This document shows, in pieces, positions 1 through 7,852 of a stretch of DNA of 64,000 nucleotides. Each line of letters opens with the position of its first letter. The stretch's first letter is position 1. A model generated the notes under the pieces. It was not told the DNA's origin, did no database searches, and was given only the letters and a program-made list of their open reading frames with translations. Source of the stretch: Lachnospiraceae bacterium (lineage in GTDB: Bacteria; Bacillota; Clostridia; Lachnospirales; Lachnospiraceae); NCBI GenBank assembly GCA_017480195.1, contig JAFVBE010000016.1, forward strand, positions 1 to 64,000, in the 5' to 3' direction. The translations under genes were made by a program, and so were the position numbers.

Positions 1-2
1 AT

Positions 3-119
3 GACTTCGCTAACCAACTGAAAGTATATAACCGTAGGGATTACAACAACTTTCCTATGCGACCTCTTGGATGGAAATCCCCTAATCAGGTATTACAGGA
101 TTATCTGTCGTCAGTGTAA
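3..119 (+). mobile_element. 3' end of a DDE-type transposase/integrase-core gene (partial)
   Basis: An open frame enters from the left edge and stops at TAA 117-119, giving 38 residues. It contains the YNRRDYNNFPMRPLGWKSP stretch followed by NQVLQDYL. A Tyr-Asn, an Arg-rich turn, then Leu-Gly and a Ser-Pro-Asn-x-Val-Leu helix is the pattern at the C-terminus of rve/DDE transposases of the IS3/IS30/IS481 type. The family cannot be fixed from this piece. It faces the element genes on the opposite strand, so an insertion sequence probably occupies the place where the element's integrase would be expected. That placement is inference. Confidence 0.55.
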
Positions 120-159
120 CAAATGTTTGACAAACCTACAAAAATTTATTTCATCAAAA

Positions 160-357
160 CTATATAGAGTATGTCTTTGACAGGTATTCATCAAGTTTTA
201 TTCTTTTAATCAATCTCTTACTTCCTACCCATAAAACAAAGGGGCAATTATCTGTATCAGATATTTCACGAAGTTTGTTTATTCCTATATTGAAATATGC
301 TGACGCTTCTTCCAATGTTAAATTTGATTTTTCCCAAATCGGCACTTCATACTTCAT
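160..357 (-). CDS. xis: Excisionase, Tn916 Xis-like
   Basis: A 65-residue basic protein, MKYEVPIWEKSNLTLEEA onward, with the order seen in Tn916-type excisionases: a short N-terminal strand, the LTLEEASAYFNIG winged-helix recognition start, then a VGSKRLIKRIKLDEYL wing and helix. Such proteins bind element ends and push integrase toward excision. The start is the ATG at 357: an earlier in-frame ATG at 375 lies inside the purine-rich ribosome site (GGAAAGGGG) that serves the second ATG. It directly follows rep, and in related elements xis is followed by int; no int is visible downstream (left) here. Confidence 0.85.
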   Translation of the reverse strand: MKYEVPIWEKSNLTLEEASAYFNIGINKLREISDTDNCPFVLWVGSKRLIKRIKLDEYLSKTYSI

Positions 358-374
358 ACTACTGCCCCTTTCCA

Positions 375-958
375 TTAATTTATTTTATCGAAAATATTAT
401 CTAATGAATAATGGTTCTGCTTTAATTTACTATAATGATTTTCTTTTTTATCAATCTCAACATAATATTCTAATTTATTGTCATATTCCATTTTATAAAT
501 ATAATCCATATCAAATTTTACAACTGATGAGAGCCTTCTGAATAACTGATTTCCTTTATCAGAATTATGTAACTTATAACCATAATAAAAGGATAAAGGG
601 TCATAAGGTGTTGTAATAAATATTGTCTTACAAGATAAGGTTTTATTATAATATCTTGACGAAATTGTAATCTTTCCCATTGAGAAAGGATTAAACAATG
701 CTAATAACTCTGAATAAGGAATTATCTCCGGTCTTAACTCATCTAATATGATTGTATGCTCAGCCTGATAAAACTGAAAAGGGTCTGTCGTGGTTGTCGT
801 CTTATAATAAGTCCCTAATTCATTTGCCAATTTCTCAGCAAGAAAACTTTTACCTGTTTCCGACTCTCCATAAAACCAATGGACAGCTACCATCTCGTTA
901 TTTTCAATCATATTATTATGCAAAATATCCGCACTTCTTTCGAGATATAATTCGTGTG
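375..958 (-). CDS. Rep, C-terminal half: SF3 helicase (frame -1 relative to the N-terminal half)
   Basis: This frame is open from just upstream of 958 and reads AHELYLERSADILHNN, then the helicase. The only starts inside it are a TTG at 923 and an ATG at 911, both poor and inside conserved-looking sequence, so it is best read as the second half of the gene beginning at 1519. Motifs: Walker A GESETGKS, Walker B TIILDEL, and a motif C-like strand ending FITTPYDP, the signature order of superfamily 3 helicases in CRESS-type Reps. It would unwind the element during rolling-circle replication. The stop overlaps the upstream region of xis. Confidence 0.75.
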
Positions 959-1519
959 CTTTTTCAGCTTATCTCCATATTTTGCATAGACCGAGCCAGT
1001 AAGTTGAGCCTTTGCCTCCTCAAGCGTCATATCTCCTGTAGCAATCAAATCAAGCATACCATTAATCTTATTTGCGTTTGATATTCCATCAATCTTAGAA
1101 ACCTTTTTTGATATTTCCTGAATAAATGCAGGATAATCAAAATTAGCCCTCACTTCATCACAGGAGTATTGATGTTTATGTCTTGAATTATCTGTAGCGT
1201 GAACAAGATACGAAAACCCGTTCTCAACATTACCTTTCCACACTTCAAGCTGTTGAGGATTATCTCCGATATCCTTTGCAACCTGATTGACTGAGCGAGC
1301 ATTCTCAAACTGCAACATCATATGAATATGTGCTTCGGCAGGTGTCTTATTATCGTCCTTTAAATCCTTATCGTGCAGTATGCAAGCCATACGTTTAGGC
1401 TTCAAATTCTGCTCGACTTGATTATAGATATCATCAACAGACATATTGTTCGGAAGATGTGACACTTGCTGTTCATACATAAAGTTGCGACACTTTTTCG
1501 CTTGTTTACCTTTTTCCAT
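908..1519 (-). CDS. Rep, N-terminal half: HUH rolling-circle initiator nuclease
   Basis: Residues 45-53 (ACILHDKDL) form motif I, residues 62-67 (EAHIHM) are the His-hydrophobe-His metal site, and Tyr104 in GFSYLVHATD is the likely nicking tyrosine. Spacing matches RepB-like plasmid initiators and bacterial CRESS-type Reps. Start: ATG at 1519, nine bases after GGAAGGAGG. From residue 188 the frame departs from the expected sequence and stops after 16 more residues; a -1 step at the A5 run (960-964 on the plus strand) joins it to the helicase half to give about 380 residues. It is either a programmed frameshift or a one-base loss from an A6 run. Confidence 0.8.
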   Translation of the reverse strand: MEKGKQAKKCRNFMYEQQVSHLPNNMSVDDIYNQVEQNLKPKRMACILHDKDLKDDNKTPAEAHIHMMLQFENARSVNQVAKDIGDNPQQLEVWKGNVENGFSYLVHATDNSRHKHQYSCDEVRANFDYPAFIQEISKKVSKIDGISNANKINGMLDLIATGDMTLEEAKAQLTGSVYAKYGDKLKKHTNYISKEVRIFCIII

Positions 1520-1557
1520 TGTGCCAGCCTCCTTCCATTTTTATTAGCGTTAGCCAT

Positions 1558-1685
1558 AAAAAGTGGCACACTTTTTTTCTCGGCTGGGGATAACAAGCCC
1601 TCCCCAGCCTTTATTTATAAGGTTTTATCATTGTTTGTATCTGGCACAGCACAGCGCTCTTTCGCTTCGCTCATAGCGCTGTGCT
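1558..1685. other. Cluster of three hairpins between ftsK and rep
   Basis: Three inverted repeats lie in tandem in the 173-base gap. The first is AAAAAGTG/CACTTTTT (1558-1565 with 1569-1576). The second is GGCTGGGG/CCCCAGCC (1582-1589 with 1602-1609, 12-base loop). The third is an 11-bp perfect stem AGCACAGCGCT/AGCGCTGTGCT (1648-1658 with 1675-1685). The location next to a rolling-circle initiator suggests a nick site, origin or oriT, but the third stem could also be a terminator for ftsK. No known nonanucleotide nick motif was recognised. Confidence 0.5.
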
Positions 1686-1692
1686 CCCCATA

Positions 1693-3075
1693 TCACCCAT
1701 AATACAGAGTTAATAATTCTGATAAGGCTTCATACTCGCCGAACTCAAGACGCGGAAATTTTACAAATCTAACGCTATTATTTATACCGTCATCAGCACT
1801 GAACCATGCATCACCTGCCACATACTGTCGTTCACGCATTACTGCAAGTTTCTCTGTACTCCAAAGATAGCGTGCTTCATCTAAACTCGGTTTAAACAGT
1901 ATTCTTATACCGCACGCATTATTTACTGCGCTTTCCAAGCCACCAGTACCCACAGAAGCCTCTGCTGTTGACAATATCAAAAAACAACCTGCCGAAGCTC
2001 CCTGCGTTGCTATCTGTCGTAAAACACCTTGAAAATCAGTAAGACTATAATTAGGTTTCTCTTTTGATGCTTTCTTAGGAAACATATCCTGAATACTCAC
2101 AAACTCATCAAGGAACAAAATACAAGGTTTCATACCCACATCAAACCATTTGATAGCTTTCCCTTTGCTTATGCAAAACTCATTAACTATTTGCTGTCGC
2201 TCTATTCTTATATTATTAAAATCCCTTATAGCTTCCAATATATGTTCTACACTTCCGTTCGTATCAGGCGAAAGGACAAAAGGACATAAACTTAACTCTG
2301 CTGATTTAGGGTCAACTATTATTACTTTAGAATTAAAATTATCTCTGCCCTGTTTAAGTATAGGTAATAAAAAAGTTGATATTATGGCGGTAGTCTTTCC
2401 CGACCTGCTTCGACCTGCTATAACAGCCGAACTATTAAGCACCTTTGAATAATCAATATATACATCATCTCTAATATATATTTTAGTTAAATCAGTCGGT
2501 ACATCATTCAAAGAATTATATACACTTTGTTTGTTGTAGCTTGTAACAACATCTTCTATATAATAATCTACATACCGCCCTGCTATATCTTCTTCCTTAG
2601 AGACAACTGCATAATTTCCATATTTATTTCTTAAACAGTCTGATATAACAGTTTCAAGATTTGATACATCATCAAACTTAGCAGACTGACATTCAACTGT
2701 TATCTTATAACCTTTATCAGATTTATTTACTCTTATAACCGGCTCCAGTTCACCATCTTTAAGATTTAACGGATTCCCCTTGTTATAAGCACACAGCCTA
2801 TTTATAATACTGTAACTAATATCCCGTTCATCACTGCGAGTTATTTTCTCTATAATTGCAATTAGCCCCATGATATACGCAACTATTAACAGTATCGCAA
2901 TCACAAGTCTAAAATCCACGATAATGTCTATCCTTAATAACCGAAATACTTCTGATGTGAATATCTCAAATATCTTCACTATTCCTGCTAAAAGGATAAA
3001 ACCTACTCCGAAGAGAATAATCTTCGGAGTAGGCGAGCAGTATCGTAAACATGCGTCTTTACTCCATCTGCCCAT
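1693..3075 (-). CDS. FtsK/SpoIIIE-like DNA-translocation (coupling) ATPase
   Basis: 460 residues. Two hydrophobic helices at about 18-38 and 55-76 anchor it in the membrane. Walker A is GRSRSGKTTA (221-230), and CILFLDEF near 318-325 is Walker B, with an FtsK-type QIATQGASAGCFLILSTAEA segment after it. In small conjugative or mobilizable elements of Bacillota such proteins bring DNA to the transfer channel. The gene sits two bases downstream of the 116-residue gene and upstream of the hairpin cluster and rep, the order ftsK-rep-xis known from Tn916/ICESt1-like modules. A membrane pore is not encoded here, so transfer would need a helper; this is inference. Confidence 0.85.
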   Translation of the reverse strand: MGRWSKDACLRYCSPTPKIILFGVGFILLAGIVKIFEIFTSEVFRLLRIDIIVDFRLVIAILLIVAYIMGLIAIIEKITRSDERDISYSIINRLCAYNKGNPLNLKDGELEPVIRVNKSDKGYKITVECQSAKFDDVSNLETVISDCLRNKYGNYAVVSKEEDIAGRYVDYYIEDVVTSYNKQSVYNSLNDVPTDLTKIYIRDDVYIDYSKVLNSSAVIAGRSRSGKTTAIISTFLLPILKQGRDNFNSKVIIVDPKSAELSLCPFVLSPDTNGSVEHILEAIRDFNNIRIERQQIVNEFCISKGKAIKWFDVGMKPCILFLDEFVSIQDMFPKKASKEKPNYSLTDFQGVLRQIATQGASAGCFLILSTAEASVGTGGLESAVNNACGIRILFKPSLDEARYLWSTEKLAVMRERQYVAGDAWFSADDGINNSVRFVKFPRLEFGEYEALSELLTLYYG

Positions 3076-3077
3076 AA

Positions 3078-3428
3078 TTACTTCTCCTTAGATGTAGCGA
3101 TAACAATATCATCACATTTTACAGAAAGCTGATTTCTGTATTCACCATAGATTGATGCTACTACATTCTTAGGCATTACACGAGATTCAAGTGGAATATT
3201 CATATCCTTTGACACTTTGAAAGAAATCTTTTCAAATCTGTTTGTGAATTCCTTACCATCCTTGAATACATATGGTGTTTTGTCCAATGCAATAATACAA
3301 TCCACCTTTGTTCCCAGATGAGCCTTTGTTTCAAAATCCTGATACTCACTAAGTCCAGTTACTATGAACTGTTTCCCCTCGGCAAAAGCAGACCAGTCAA
3401 AATTTAAAAACTGATTTAATCCCTTCAT
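3078..3428 (-). CDS. Small conserved element protein of unknown function
   Basis: 116 residues, predicted cytoplasmic, with alternating strand-like segments (KQFIVTGLSEYQDF, KVDCIIALDKTPYVF, RFEKISFKVSKD, NVVASIYGEYRNQLSVKCDDI). The beta-rich pattern resembles small single-strand-binding or OB-fold-like proteins often found beside FtsK/Rep in such elements, but no diagnostic motif is visible and the function is not assigned. It overlaps the preceding 109-residue gene by 32 bases and ends two bases before ftsK, so it is almost certainly cotranscribed with both. Confidence 0.7.
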   Translation of the reverse strand: MKGLNQFLNFDWSAFAEGKQFIVTGLSEYQDFETKAHLGTKVDCIIALDKTPYVFKDGKEFTNRFEKISFKVSKDMNIPLESRVMPKNVVASIYGEYRNQLSVKCDDIVIATSKEK

Positions 3429-3726
3429 CGCACTTCACTCCTTTCTGTTTAGATTTACTCTTTATGATTAATGCGAATTCATTCGCAAGAGCATCGTTTA
3501 GTTTTTTTAATTCACTCTTAAATATGTCTTGTGAGTAGGTCGGATAACACATATCAAATATACGATTATAGTATATATTTATATTTACCAACGACATCTG
3601 TTCTGGAGAATACCAAAGATTTCTCAAATTAATGCTAACTCCATCAAGGAATCTATCCCCCGATATTCCTACATAAGCATCATTTCCAAAATTTGACTTG
3701 ATTTTCATTATCTCATTTATCATCAT
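3397..3726 (-). CDS. Hypothetical protein, first gene of the element operon
   Basis: 109 residues beginning MMINEIMKIKSNFGNDAYVG, preceded by a GAAAGGACGG ribosome site. No recognised domain. The C-terminus is Lys-rich (IIKSKSKQKGVKCDEG). It is the promoter-proximal gene of the leftward series hypothetical-116 aa-FtsK-Rep-Xis, and its 3' end overlaps the next gene, suggesting translational coupling. An early helper or regulatory role in the element is only a guess from position. Confidence 0.6.
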   Translation of the reverse strand: MMINEIMKIKSNFGNDAYVGISGDRFLDGVSINLRNLWYSPEQMSLVNINIYYNRIFDMCYPTYSQDIFKSELKKLNDALANEFALIIKSKSKQKGVKCDEGIKSVFKF

Positions 3727-3800
3727 TTTCCGTCCTTTCTTTTATTCTTTCGTTCGTTTTTTTGATACTCCTATTATATCAAATTAACTTTTTCAACTTA

Positions 3801-3981
3801 AAAAATCCTCATTTATGAACCTTTTTAAACAAAAATCTTCATTTTGAAAAATTTAAAAATCTTCATAAATGAACATTTTTAGAGTTTTAATTTTAAAGTC
3901 TGTGTCAAGCGTTTTTTTTGTATTTTTCATAATTTGTTAATTTTGGACAAATAAACAATTTATAAAATCCTCATAAATGAA
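3801..3981. repeat. Four iteron-like copies of AAAATCyTCATwwATGAA
   Basis: Copies start at 3801, 3831, 3855 and 3964 in an AT-rich gap of 261 bases. Copy 3 (AAAAATCTTCATAAATGAAC) and copy 4 (AAAATCCTCATAAATGAA) carry the palindrome TTCATAAATGAA or a one-base variant of it; copy 1 differs at one or two positions, and copy 2 is degenerate after TCAT. Repeats of this size directly upstream of an element operon look like binding sites of a repressor or replication protein. Only the repeats themselves are seen. Confidence 0.6.
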
Positions 3982-3987
3982 ATTTTT

Positions 3988-4188
3988 TTAAAAATTCAAT
4001 TCAACAAAATGTACAAAAAAAGTACCAAAACAATCTACTTCTTTCGATTTGTTTTGATACAAAATATATCTCGCAATACTTCTTGCTTCGGCAAGGCTTT
4101 TCATAACAGACGGATGAATATTTAAACTCATATCTGTGACCGTCACGACGGTATATAAGATTTTATCTTTTGTTTTATGATTTTGCAT
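3988..4188 (-). CDS. Short hypothetical protein of the mobile element
   Basis: 66 residues from the ATG at 4188 (MQNHKTKDKILYTVVTVTDM onward). An upstream in-frame TTG at 4227 would run through a GGAG sequence that more likely belongs to the ribosome site, although its distance to 4188 is long. The middle part (SVMKSLAEARSIARYIL) could form a helix. No known family recognised. It lies between the iteron-like repeats and a strong terminator and may be a regulator of the element, but nothing in the sequence proves it. Confidence 0.4.
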   Translation of the reverse strand: MQNHKTKDKILYTVVTVTDMSLNIHPSVMKSLAEARSIARYILYQNKSKEVDCFGTFFVHFVELNF

Positions 4189-4243
4189 ATATATTATAAT
4201 TACCACTCCTTTTTTAATTTTAATCAAGCATCAACATAAAAAA

Positions 4244-4279
4244 ATAAGAGAGACTGTTCTAATTAACAGCCTCTCTTAT
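4244..4279 (-). terminator. Strong hairpin terminator after the secreted-protein gene
   Basis: A 15-bp stem with a single G-T wobble (4244-4258 with 4265-4279, six-base loop) followed on the minus strand by a run of seven T. It lies 14 bases beyond the stop of the gene ending at 4293 and separates it from the short gene at 3988-4188. Confidence 0.85.
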
Positions 4280-4292
4280 AATTATGAACAAG

Positions 4293-5129
4293 TTACTGCC
4301 TTACACCACACTCAGAGCACTCATAATGACCGACTTCATCGTGATGCTTTGTGCCTGTCTTAACACGTTCTGTACCGACCTGAACCTGCTTTGTTCCTGT
4401 CTGAACGGTTTCGTAGTCATTGTACAATACATCACCTGTAGCGCACCAAACGCTCGGATTGCTGTCTGAAGGATAATTCGGGTCGTTAGCTACCTGCTGT
4501 TCTTCATAAGCTATTCTTGCGGAACAAGGGTCTTTATAAGTACCCCAACGTGAATCATAGAACACTTCACCTTTATGTGGTCCGTAAGTCCAGTAAGCTA
4601 TAATATAAGTACCAACTTTCTGCTGTTCATACACAGGCTGCTCTTCGTATACAGGCTTATCTTCGTAGATGTCTTCGTCGTAAGCTGCTGTATCAACTAC
4701 ATAAACCCAGTTATGCGTATGCTCTGTACGAGCCTGAGATTCCGTAGTTGTCTGAACAGTTGTCTGATTAGAAGGCTGTGTTGCTGCAGGTGCTGTCGTG
4801 TTAGAAGCAGGTCTTTCGGATTCTGTTGAATTTGCAGCAGGCTTTTTAGCGTTAGACTCTGTATCGGACTTGTTATCATCTGTCTTTGCTGTTTCAGTTA
4901 TAGTCTCAGCAACAGATTCTATTTCTGTCGTAGATTCTGTCTCAGTCGTTACTTCTGCCTCTACTTCAGTCTCGTCTTCAGTTGTCTGAACCTGAGCCTG
5001 AACCTCAGCGGTATCACTTGCAGATACCTGTACGTTCACCTGGTCTTTTAAATAGCTGACCACGATTGCACCTAAACCGATAAATGTTACTAATGTTAAT
5101 GCGATGAGAATCTTTGTAATCTTTCTCAT
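4293..5129 (-). CDS. Secreted or anchored Thr/Glu-rich protein with a Tyr/Cys-containing C-terminal domain
   Basis: 278 residues. Residues 1-30 are a signal peptide or membrane anchor (MRKITKILIALTLVTFIGLG). Residues 37-135 are a low-complexity Thr/Glu/Ala/Ser linker. Residues 137-278 form an extracellular domain starting HTHNWVYVVDTAAYDEDIY, with repeated YEDKP/YEEQP units, two Val-Gln-Thr-Gly-Thr strands, and Cys residues in DPCSAR, VWCATG and YECSEC that could bind metal or form disulfides. Similar tails occur on clostridial surface proteins. Function unknown; it is probably cargo of the mobile element and has its own terminator. Confidence 0.7.
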   Translation of the reverse strand: MRKITKILIALTLVTFIGLGAIVVSYLKDQVNVQVSASDTAEVQAQVQTTEDETEVEAEVTTETESTTEIESVAETITETAKTDDNKSDTESNAKKPAANSTESERPASNTTAPAATQPSNQTTVQTTTESQARTEHTHNWVYVVDTAAYDEDIYEDKPVYEEQPVYEQQKVGTYIIAYWTYGPHKGEVFYDSRWGTYKDPCSARIAYEEQQVANDPNYPSDSNPSVWCATGDVLYNDYETVQTGTKQVQVGTERVKTGTKHHDEVGHYECSECGVRQ

Positions 5130-5212
5130 AAAAATCCCTCCTAAATAATATATTTTTTTTATAATTTATAGACACACCAAATATAAAATTGGTTTTATAA
5201 AATTATTATTTT

Positions 5213-5740
5213 TTATAATTTTCTTTTGACAACATTTGCTAATATTAAAAAGATAATAATACCGATTATCGCATATTTTATAGAGCTCAAAAATGCCTGA
5301 AATGGTGTAGGCAATTTATCATCAGCTTCAATATGGTCTATATCATAAGGGTTATGCGACGAAAAGTGTACTACATATTTATCGCCCACTTCTGCGAGCA
5401 AATTAGAAGTATCCATATCCTTTACAACATACTTCGTATCATCGTAAGTAAATTCAACTGTCAACTTCTGATAATACCCACCTATTACATCAGAATTAAC
5501 AACATTTGTAACTGTAGCAACTGTCTTCGGATTAGTTTTATGATGTAATATATAAAGTCCTGCAATAGTTACAATTACAAAAACAATAACAACAATAAGA
5601 ATATACTTAAATATTGTTTTTAAAACTCCACCGAGTTTACCTTGTACAAAAAGATATGCACCTGCAAAAGCTAAAAATTCACCTGTAGTCCAAAACCACC
5701 CTGATGCCATCAAAAGAATGAACGCATCAAATGATAACAT
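5213..5740 (-). CDS. Membrane protein, DUF3592-like
   Basis: 175 residues with three or four hydrophobic segments: about 4-32, 44-65 and 152-170. Between them is a soluble beta-rich stretch (TVATVTNVVNSDVIGG, KLTVEFTYDDTKYVVKD, GDKYVVHFSSHNPYDI) that matches the general look of DUF3592 proteins, where a short extracytoplasmic beta domain follows a helix. No enzymatic motif. It is upstream of and codirectional with the secreted Thr/Glu-rich protein, with an 83-base gap, so the two may share a role at the surface. Confidence 0.6.
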   Translation of the reverse strand: MLSFDAFILLMASGWFWTTGEFLAFAGAYLFVQGKLGGVLKTIFKYILIVVIVFVIVTIAGLYILHHKTNPKTVATVTNVVNSDVIGGYYQKLTVEFTYDDTKYVVKDMDTSNLLAEVGDKYVVHFSSHNPYDIDHIEADDKLPTPFQAFLSSIKYAIIGIIIFLILANVVKRKL

Positions 5741-5890
5741 TTAACCACTCCTTATTTTTATTAAATTACATTTACAATATCACAAATCATTTATATTTGC
5801 AATACTTTTTGTAATACAAAAAAGATTGCACAATGTGGTGCATATTTTATTTGCTATTTGCAATATATTTAGTGGTAGGAGGTGTTTAAA

Positions 5891-6067
5891 ATGTCATTTC
5901 AATTAAAGCAAGATAGAAAAGAAACTGAAAATAAAACTATTCGCTTTCCTGTTCCGCTAATTGAACAAATAGAAAATACAATCAAATATAATAATGTGTC
6001 ATTTTCAAGTTTTGTAATCCAAGCTTGTGAATATGCATTAAAAAATATGTCTGATAACAACGAATAA
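5891..6067 (+). CDS. Ribbon-helix-helix (Arc/CopG-like) small DNA-binding protein
   Basis: 58 residues, MSFQLKQDRKETENKTIRF then PVPLIEQIENTIKYNNVSFSSFVIQACEYAL. The KTIRFPVPLIEQIE strand-turn-helix and a second helix beginning NVSFSSFV are typical of Arc/CopG/YlcI-type repressors. The start is the ATG at 5891: the nearby GTG at 5882 is inside the AGGAGGTG ribosome site. It is transcribed away from the membrane-protein genes and is the last gene before the lysS end of the element, so it may be the element's own regulator. Confidence 0.75.
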   Translation: MSFQLKQDRKETENKTIRFPVPLIEQIENTIKYNNVSFSSFVIQACEYALKNMSDNNE

Positions 6068-6107
6068 AAAAAGAGTAGATAACCTTTTATGGCTGTCTAC
6101 TCTTTTT
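6066..6107 (+). terminator. Rho-independent terminator after the ribbon-helix-helix gene
   Basis: Inverted repeat AAAAAGAGTAGA(T/C) with GTCTACTCTTTTT, about 13 bp, beginning directly at the stop codon and ending in a T run. The A run on the other side makes it potentially bidirectional. Confidence 0.85.
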
Positions 6108-6213
6108 AAGCGTATCTCCTTGTCAAATCTCAATTTATTATTTTTTTTGGTCGTAAGTTGGTCGTAAATTCCAACCATCTGCACTTCTAAAACCCTTGAT
6201 TTTACTGCATTTC
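6108..6213. other. Putative right attachment end of the mobile element at the lysS 3' end
   Basis: Noncoding stretch between the terminator and the lysS stop. It holds an imperfect tandem GGTCGTAAGTTGGTCGTAAAT. The lysS stop lies in TTATCGTAAG on the minus strand, directly at the border. Tyrosine-recombinase elements often insert at gene 3' ends, leaving a core repeat; the second copy would lie outside the window to the left. No matching repeat was found at the left edge. Confidence 0.35.
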
Positions 6214-7833
6214 TTACGATAAACTTTTCATCGTCGGAAAAAGTAATACATCCCTGATCGCCGGACTGTCAGTAAGTAACATACACAACCTATCAATTCC
6301 ATAACCGATACCGCCCGTAGGAGGCATACCGATTTCAAGCGCATTTAAGAAGTCCTCATCGGTATGGTTGGCTTCCTCGTCGCCTGCGTCGGCGAGCTTA
6401 TCCTGCTCAGCGAAACGTTCTCTTTGGTCGATTGGGTCGTTAAGCTCTGAGTAGGCGTTACACATCTCCCATCCGTTCATGAACATTTCAAAACGCTCCA
6501 CATATTCCGGATTCTCAGGCTTCTTCTTAGTAAGAGGTGAGATTTCGACAGGGTGATCCATTACAAATGTAGGCTGGATAAGGTGCTCCTCTACATATTC
6601 CTCGAAGAAGAGGTTAAGTATGTCACCCTTCTTGTGTCTGTCCTCGTACTCTATGTGCTTTTCGTCTGCAATCTTTCTTGCATCCTCAAGTGTATTTATC
6701 TCATTCCAGTCAACGCCTGCGTACTTCTTAACGGCGTCAATCATGGTTATTCTCTCAAATGGCTTGCCAAGATCCATCTCCACACCCTGATAGGTGATGG
6801 TGGTTGTGCCGAGTACCTCCTGTGCCACATATCTGTACATTTCCTCGGTCAAATCCATCATTCCGTTGTAATCGGTGTATGCCTGATAAAGCTCCATAAG
6901 TGTGAACTCAGGATTGTGTCTTGTATCAAGTCCCTCATTTCTGAATACTCGACCTATCTCGTACACTCTTTCAAGTCCGCCGACGATAAGTCTCTTTAAG
7001 TATAACTCCAGTGAGATACGAAGCTTAAGGTCCTCACCGAGTGCGTTGAAATGTGTCTCAAACGGTCTTGCTGCTGCACCGCCTGCATTTGACACGAGCA
7101 TCGGAGTCTCAACCTCCATGAAGTCCTTGCCTGCAAGGAACTTTCTTATGGCTGCGATTATCTTGGAACGCTTGATAAATGTATCCTTAACATCCGCATT
7201 CATGATAAGGTCGATATATCTTTGTCTGTATCTCATATCAGTGTTAGTAAGACCATGATACTTCTCAGGAAGTATCTGAAGCGACTTGGTAAGGAGTGTT
7301 ATCTCATTTACATGTATTGAAATCTCACCGGTCATGGTTCTGAATACATAGCCCTTTATACCAACGATATCGCCCACATCATATTTCTTATATTCTGCGT
7401 AGTTTTCCTCGCCGATATTGTCTCTTGCAACATATATCTGTATGTTGCCAAGCTTATCCTGTATATTTGAAAATGAAGCCTTGCCCATGATACGCTTGCT
7501 CATAAGACGACCTGCTACACTTACCTCAATAGGTGAAGCGTCCATGATGGCGCGGCGCTCCTCATAATCCTTCTTTCGAAGCGGTCTTGCCTCCTCCTCA
7601 GGAAGTCCTGTTACATCCACAGGAGTTCTGCCTGCAAGTAACTCGCTCTCTAATTTTTCATATAAAGCTACACAGTCGGCAGTATGATGTGTCACATCAT
7701 ACTTGGTTATTACAAATGGGTCCTTGCCATTTGCCTGAAGCTCTGCAAGCTTTTCTCTTCTTACCTTAAGAAGCTGGTTTATGTCCTGCTCCTTTGGCTG
7801 CTCGTTGTTGTTCTTGTTTTGGTTTTCTGCCAT
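6214..7833 (-). CDS. lysS: Lysyl-tRNA synthetase, class II
   Basis: 539 residues, with an extended polar N-terminus before [18 protein letters not shown]. An OB-fold anticodon domain spans about 85-190 ([19 protein letters not shown]), followed by the class II core with motif 2 [20 protein letters not shown] and motif 3 [13 protein letters not shown]. It charges tRNA-Lys in the cytoplasm. The protein ends FPTMKSLS, where many LysRS end near FPTMKP, consistent with the terminal codons being replaced by the adjoining mobile element. It follows greA with a 19-base gap, a common Bacillota arrangement. Confidence 0.97.
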   Translation of the reverse strand: MAENQNKNNNEQPKEQDINQLLKVRREKLAELQANGKDPFVITKYDVTHHTADCVALYEKLESELLAGRTPVDVTGLPEEEARPLRKKDYEERRAIMDASPIEVSVAGRLMSKRIMGKASFSNIQDKLGNIQIYVARDNIGEENYAEYKKYDVGDIVGIKGYVFRTMTGEISIHVNEITLLTKSLQILPEKYHGLTNTDMRYRQRYIDLIMNADVKDTFIKRSKIIAAIRKFLAGKDFMEVETPMLVSNAGGAAARPFETHFNALGEDLKLRISLELYLKRLIVGGLERVYEIGRVFRNEGLDTRHNPEFTLMELYQAYTDYNGMMDLTEEMYRYVAQEVLGTTTITYQGVEMDLGKPFERITMIDAVKKYAGVDWNEINTLEDARKIADEKHIEYEDRHKKGDILNLFFEEYVEEHLIQPTFVMDHPVEISPLTKKKPENPEYVERFEMFMNGWEMCNAYSELNDPIDQRERFAEQDKLADAGDEEANHTDEDFLNALEIGMPPTGGIGYGIDRLCMLLTDSPAIRDVLLFPTMKSLS

Positions 7834-7852
7834 ATCTTTTCTTTCCTAACTT

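Noticed and set aside
1402..1596. Small 64-residue reading frame before rep
   Set aside because: It overlaps rep in another frame, has no ribosome site and is explained by the hairpin region and rep N-terminus.
1641..1690. AGCGCTCTTTCGCTTCGCTCA segment as a third copy of the palindrome core
   Set aside because: The similarity covers only a few bases of the 12-base core and lacks the ACGTAG and ACTAA parts.
6108..6230. Remnant of an integrase C-terminus on the minus strand
   Set aside because: A short open stretch ending GWNLRPTYDQKK can be read, but it is too short to assign to any family.
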